Assembly (NCBI GenBank): GCA_023442905.1
Contig: JAEZWY010000143.1
Location: 1 to 9,027 of the forward strand
Source of the DNA: Bacillota bacterium
GTDB lineage: Bacteria; Bacillota; Bacilli; Lactobacillales; Aerococcaceae
Direction of reading: 5' to 3'
Length of the DNA: 9,027 nt
Each line of letters begins with the position of its first letter. Position 1 is the first letter of the stretch. Under the pieces are notes generated by a model. That model had not been told where the DNA came from. It saw only the letters and a list, made by a program, of their open reading frames with translations, and did not search any database. Of the stretch, positions 7,641 through 9,027 are shown piece after piece. The position numbers and the translations under genes are program-made.

Positions 7641-7650
7641 TTCAATAAAC

Positions 7651-9027
7651 ATGGTTCAGCCAGAAATTTTTGCAAGTTTAGATATTGGAACCACTTCAAT
7701 AAAAGTAGTAGTTGCAGAATATGTAAACCAACAAATTAATGTTATTGGAGTAGGTCATGAGCGCTCACAAGGACTCAGTAGAGGTGTGATTGTAGATATT
7801 GACAAGACTGTTGAGTCTATCAAGCGCGCGATTAAAAAAGCCGAACAAAAAGCTAATTATACGATTAACGATGTCATTGTAGCTGTCCCAAGTAATCAGG
7901 TGAACATCGAACCTTGTTACGGTATGATCGCCGTGTCAAATGACAACAGAGAGATTACAGATAAGGATGTCAAAAACGTTTTAGCGGCAGCAAAAGTTCG
8001 TTCAGTACCAGCTGAAAGAGAGATTATTTCAGTGATGCCGGAGGAATTCATTGTTGATGGCTTTGACAACATCAAAGACCCACGTGGCATGATTGGTGTA
8101 AGACTAGAGTTATACGCTAGCTTAGTCACTGGTCCAAAAACACTCGTTCATAATATTCGTCGTTGCGTGGCAATGGCAGGTTTAAATATTCGTGACCTAG
8201 TTGTTCAATCTTATGCTAATGCATACGCTGCGATGAGTAAGAGTGAACGTGAATTTGGGACAATCTTAATTGACATGGGTGGCGGACAAACAAGTGTGTC
8301 TGTATTCCACGATGATCAATTGAAATTTGCAACGGTTGACCACGAAGGTGGGGAACTTGTTACAAAAGATATCTCGACTATATTGAATACCTCAATTGAA
8401 AATGCTGAACAAATCAAATTAGAATATGGCTATGCCCTACCTAAAGATACGAGCGATTCAGAATTCTTCCCAGTTGAAACAATTGGTAAAGTGAATCCAG
8501 AACGTGTGAGTGAGCATTACTTAGCTGAAATTATTGAAGCTCGGGAACGTCAAATATTCGAAACATTGAAAAAACCTCTAGATAAAATCGAAGCCTTTGC
8601 TTTACCAGGTGGTATTATTGTGACCGGTGGGGCAGCATCATTACCTGGTGTTTTAGATTTAGCTGAAGAAGTGTTTGGCCATGAAGTGCGTTACTACATT
8701 CCAGAATACGTCGGCTTGCGTAACCCAATCTTTACAACAGCGGTTGGTTTAATCCAATATGTGGCGCAATTAGATGATATTCATCACTTAGCACAAGATA
8801 ATGAGCAACTAGTGCAAGTCGCACCAACTACTCGGACTAGTCAGCCAACTGCTGCGCCAAAAGAGTCAGTTGCTAGCACAAAGCAAACAGAATCAGTTGA
8901 CAATTACAAACAAGTAAATGATGATAATGCTAACGATAAACCTAGCGTATCGCCTTCTAGTAATGAACAAACTTATTATGAAGAAAGACCAGCTAGCCAA
9001 TATGATGAATTAAATGACGAAACTGAA
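7651..9027 (+). CDS. ftsA: Cell division protein FtsA, 3' partial
   Basis: FtsA is an actin-like ATPase that tethers FtsZ filaments to the membrane and recruits later division proteins. The frame is open from the ATG for 459 codons with no stop, so the end lies beyond the window. The actin-fold ATP-binding motifs are present: phosphate-1 loop LDIGTTSIK (10-18), phosphate-2 segment LIDMGGGQTS (206-215) and adenosine motif VTGGAASLPG (324-333). TTAVGLIQY (362-370) closes the folded core. The FtsA-specific 1C region lies at roughly 82-160. After about residue 375 comes a Gln/Ser/Thr/Asp-rich hydrophilic linker of more than 80 residues. The C-terminal amphipathic membrane-targeting helix expected after it is not in the window. 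The protein is already longer than Bacillus FtsA (about 440), so the linker is on the long side. A strong AGGAGGT site supports the start, and ftsZ is expected downstream. Confidence 0.96.
   Translation, partial: MVQPEIFASLDIGTTSIKVVVAEYVNQQINVIGVGHERSQGLSRGVIVDIDKTVESIKRAIKKAEQKANYTINDVIVAVPSNQVNIEPCYGMIAVSNDNREITDKDVKNVLAAAKVRSVPAEREIISVMPEEFIVDGFDNIKDPRGMIGVRLELYASLVTGPKTLVHNIRRCVAMAGLNIRDLVVQSYANAYAAMSKSEREFGTILIDMGGGQTSVSVFHDDQLKFATVDHEGGELVTKDISTILNTSIENAEQIKLEYGYALPKDTSDSEFFPVETIGKVNPERVSEHYLAEIIEARERQIFETLKKPLDKIEAFALPGGIIVTGGAASLPGVLDLAEEVFGHEVRYYIPEYVGLRNPIFTTAVGLIQYVAQLDDIHHLAQDNEQLVQVAPTTRTSQPTAAPKESVASTKQTESVDNYKQVNDDNANDKPSVSPSSNEQTYYEERPASQYDELNDETE

Larger units (their letters stand above)
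7460..7650 (+). other. Longest intergenic gap, between divIB and ftsA
   Basis: These 191 bases are the only gap in the window much longer than 60 bases. I see no convincing small gene and no RNA gene. A weak hairpin (GTTTGCCT...AGGAAAAC, 7492-7509, with a G/A mismatch and only two unpaired loop bases) lacks a following T-run, so it is not a normal intrinsic terminator. The second half is very AT-rich and carries two or three promoter-like arrangements and a repeated GGTAATT, listed separately. The likely role is an internal promoter region that raises ftsA-ftsZ expression above read-through from the upstream genes. Confidence 0.6.

Noticed and set aside
1..9027. A hidden defence, mobile or otherwise novel system
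   Set aside because: Every gene is a recognised dcw cluster member with intact motifs, in the conserved order, with no transposase, integrase, terminal inverted repeat, CRISPR array or foreign-looking segment.

Overview
The window is a contiguous stretch of the division and cell wall (dcw) cluster of a low-GC Gram-positive bacterium. All seven genes lie on the + strand: ftsL (5' end cut off), a PASTA-domain class B penicillin-binding protein (ftsI; called pbpB or pbpX/PBP2x in relatives), mraY, murD, murG, divIB (ftsQ) and ftsA (3' end cut off). AT-rich sequence, strong AAAGGGG/AGGAGGT-type Shine-Dalgarno sites, PASTA repeats on the division transpeptidase and a DivIB-type FtsQ all indicate Firmicutes. 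The order mraY-murD-murG-divIB-ftsA, with no spoVD, murE, spoVE/ftsW or murB in between, fits Lactobacillales of the Enterococcus/Lactobacillus/Aerococcus type rather than Bacillus. Streptococci usually split this cluster. The genus cannot be fixed from the sequence; an Aerococcaceae-like organism is only a guess.

Layout: positions 2-361 encode FtsL, whose stop overlaps the start of the transpeptidase gene by one base (TAATG). The transpeptidase gene runs to 2499. After 62 bases come mraY (2562-3509), murD (3539-4927), murG (4956-6053) and divIB (about 6098-7459), separated by spacers of roughly 30-45 bases, each with a good ribosome-binding site and no terminator. The only larger gap is 7460-7650 (191 bases). 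It has no recognisable terminator but carries promoter-like sequences and a short repeat next to ftsA. ftsA runs from 7651 off the end of the window; ftsZ is expected next.

How the genes work together: MurD adds D-glutamate to UDP-MurNAc-L-Ala in the cytoplasm. MraY loads the finished UDP-MurNAc-pentapeptide onto undecaprenyl phosphate to make lipid I, and MurG adds GlcNAc to make lipid II. The PBP cross-links septal peptidoglycan made from lipid II. FtsL and DivIB (normally with DivIC) form the membrane complex that controls septal synthesis. FtsA anchors FtsZ filaments to the membrane.

I see no mobile element, CRISPR array, RNA gene, phage gene or unknown system. This is a conserved housekeeping region. 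The points worth a second look are modest: long low-complexity tails on DivIB and FtsA, the regulatory region before ftsA, and start-codon questions for ftsL and divIB.
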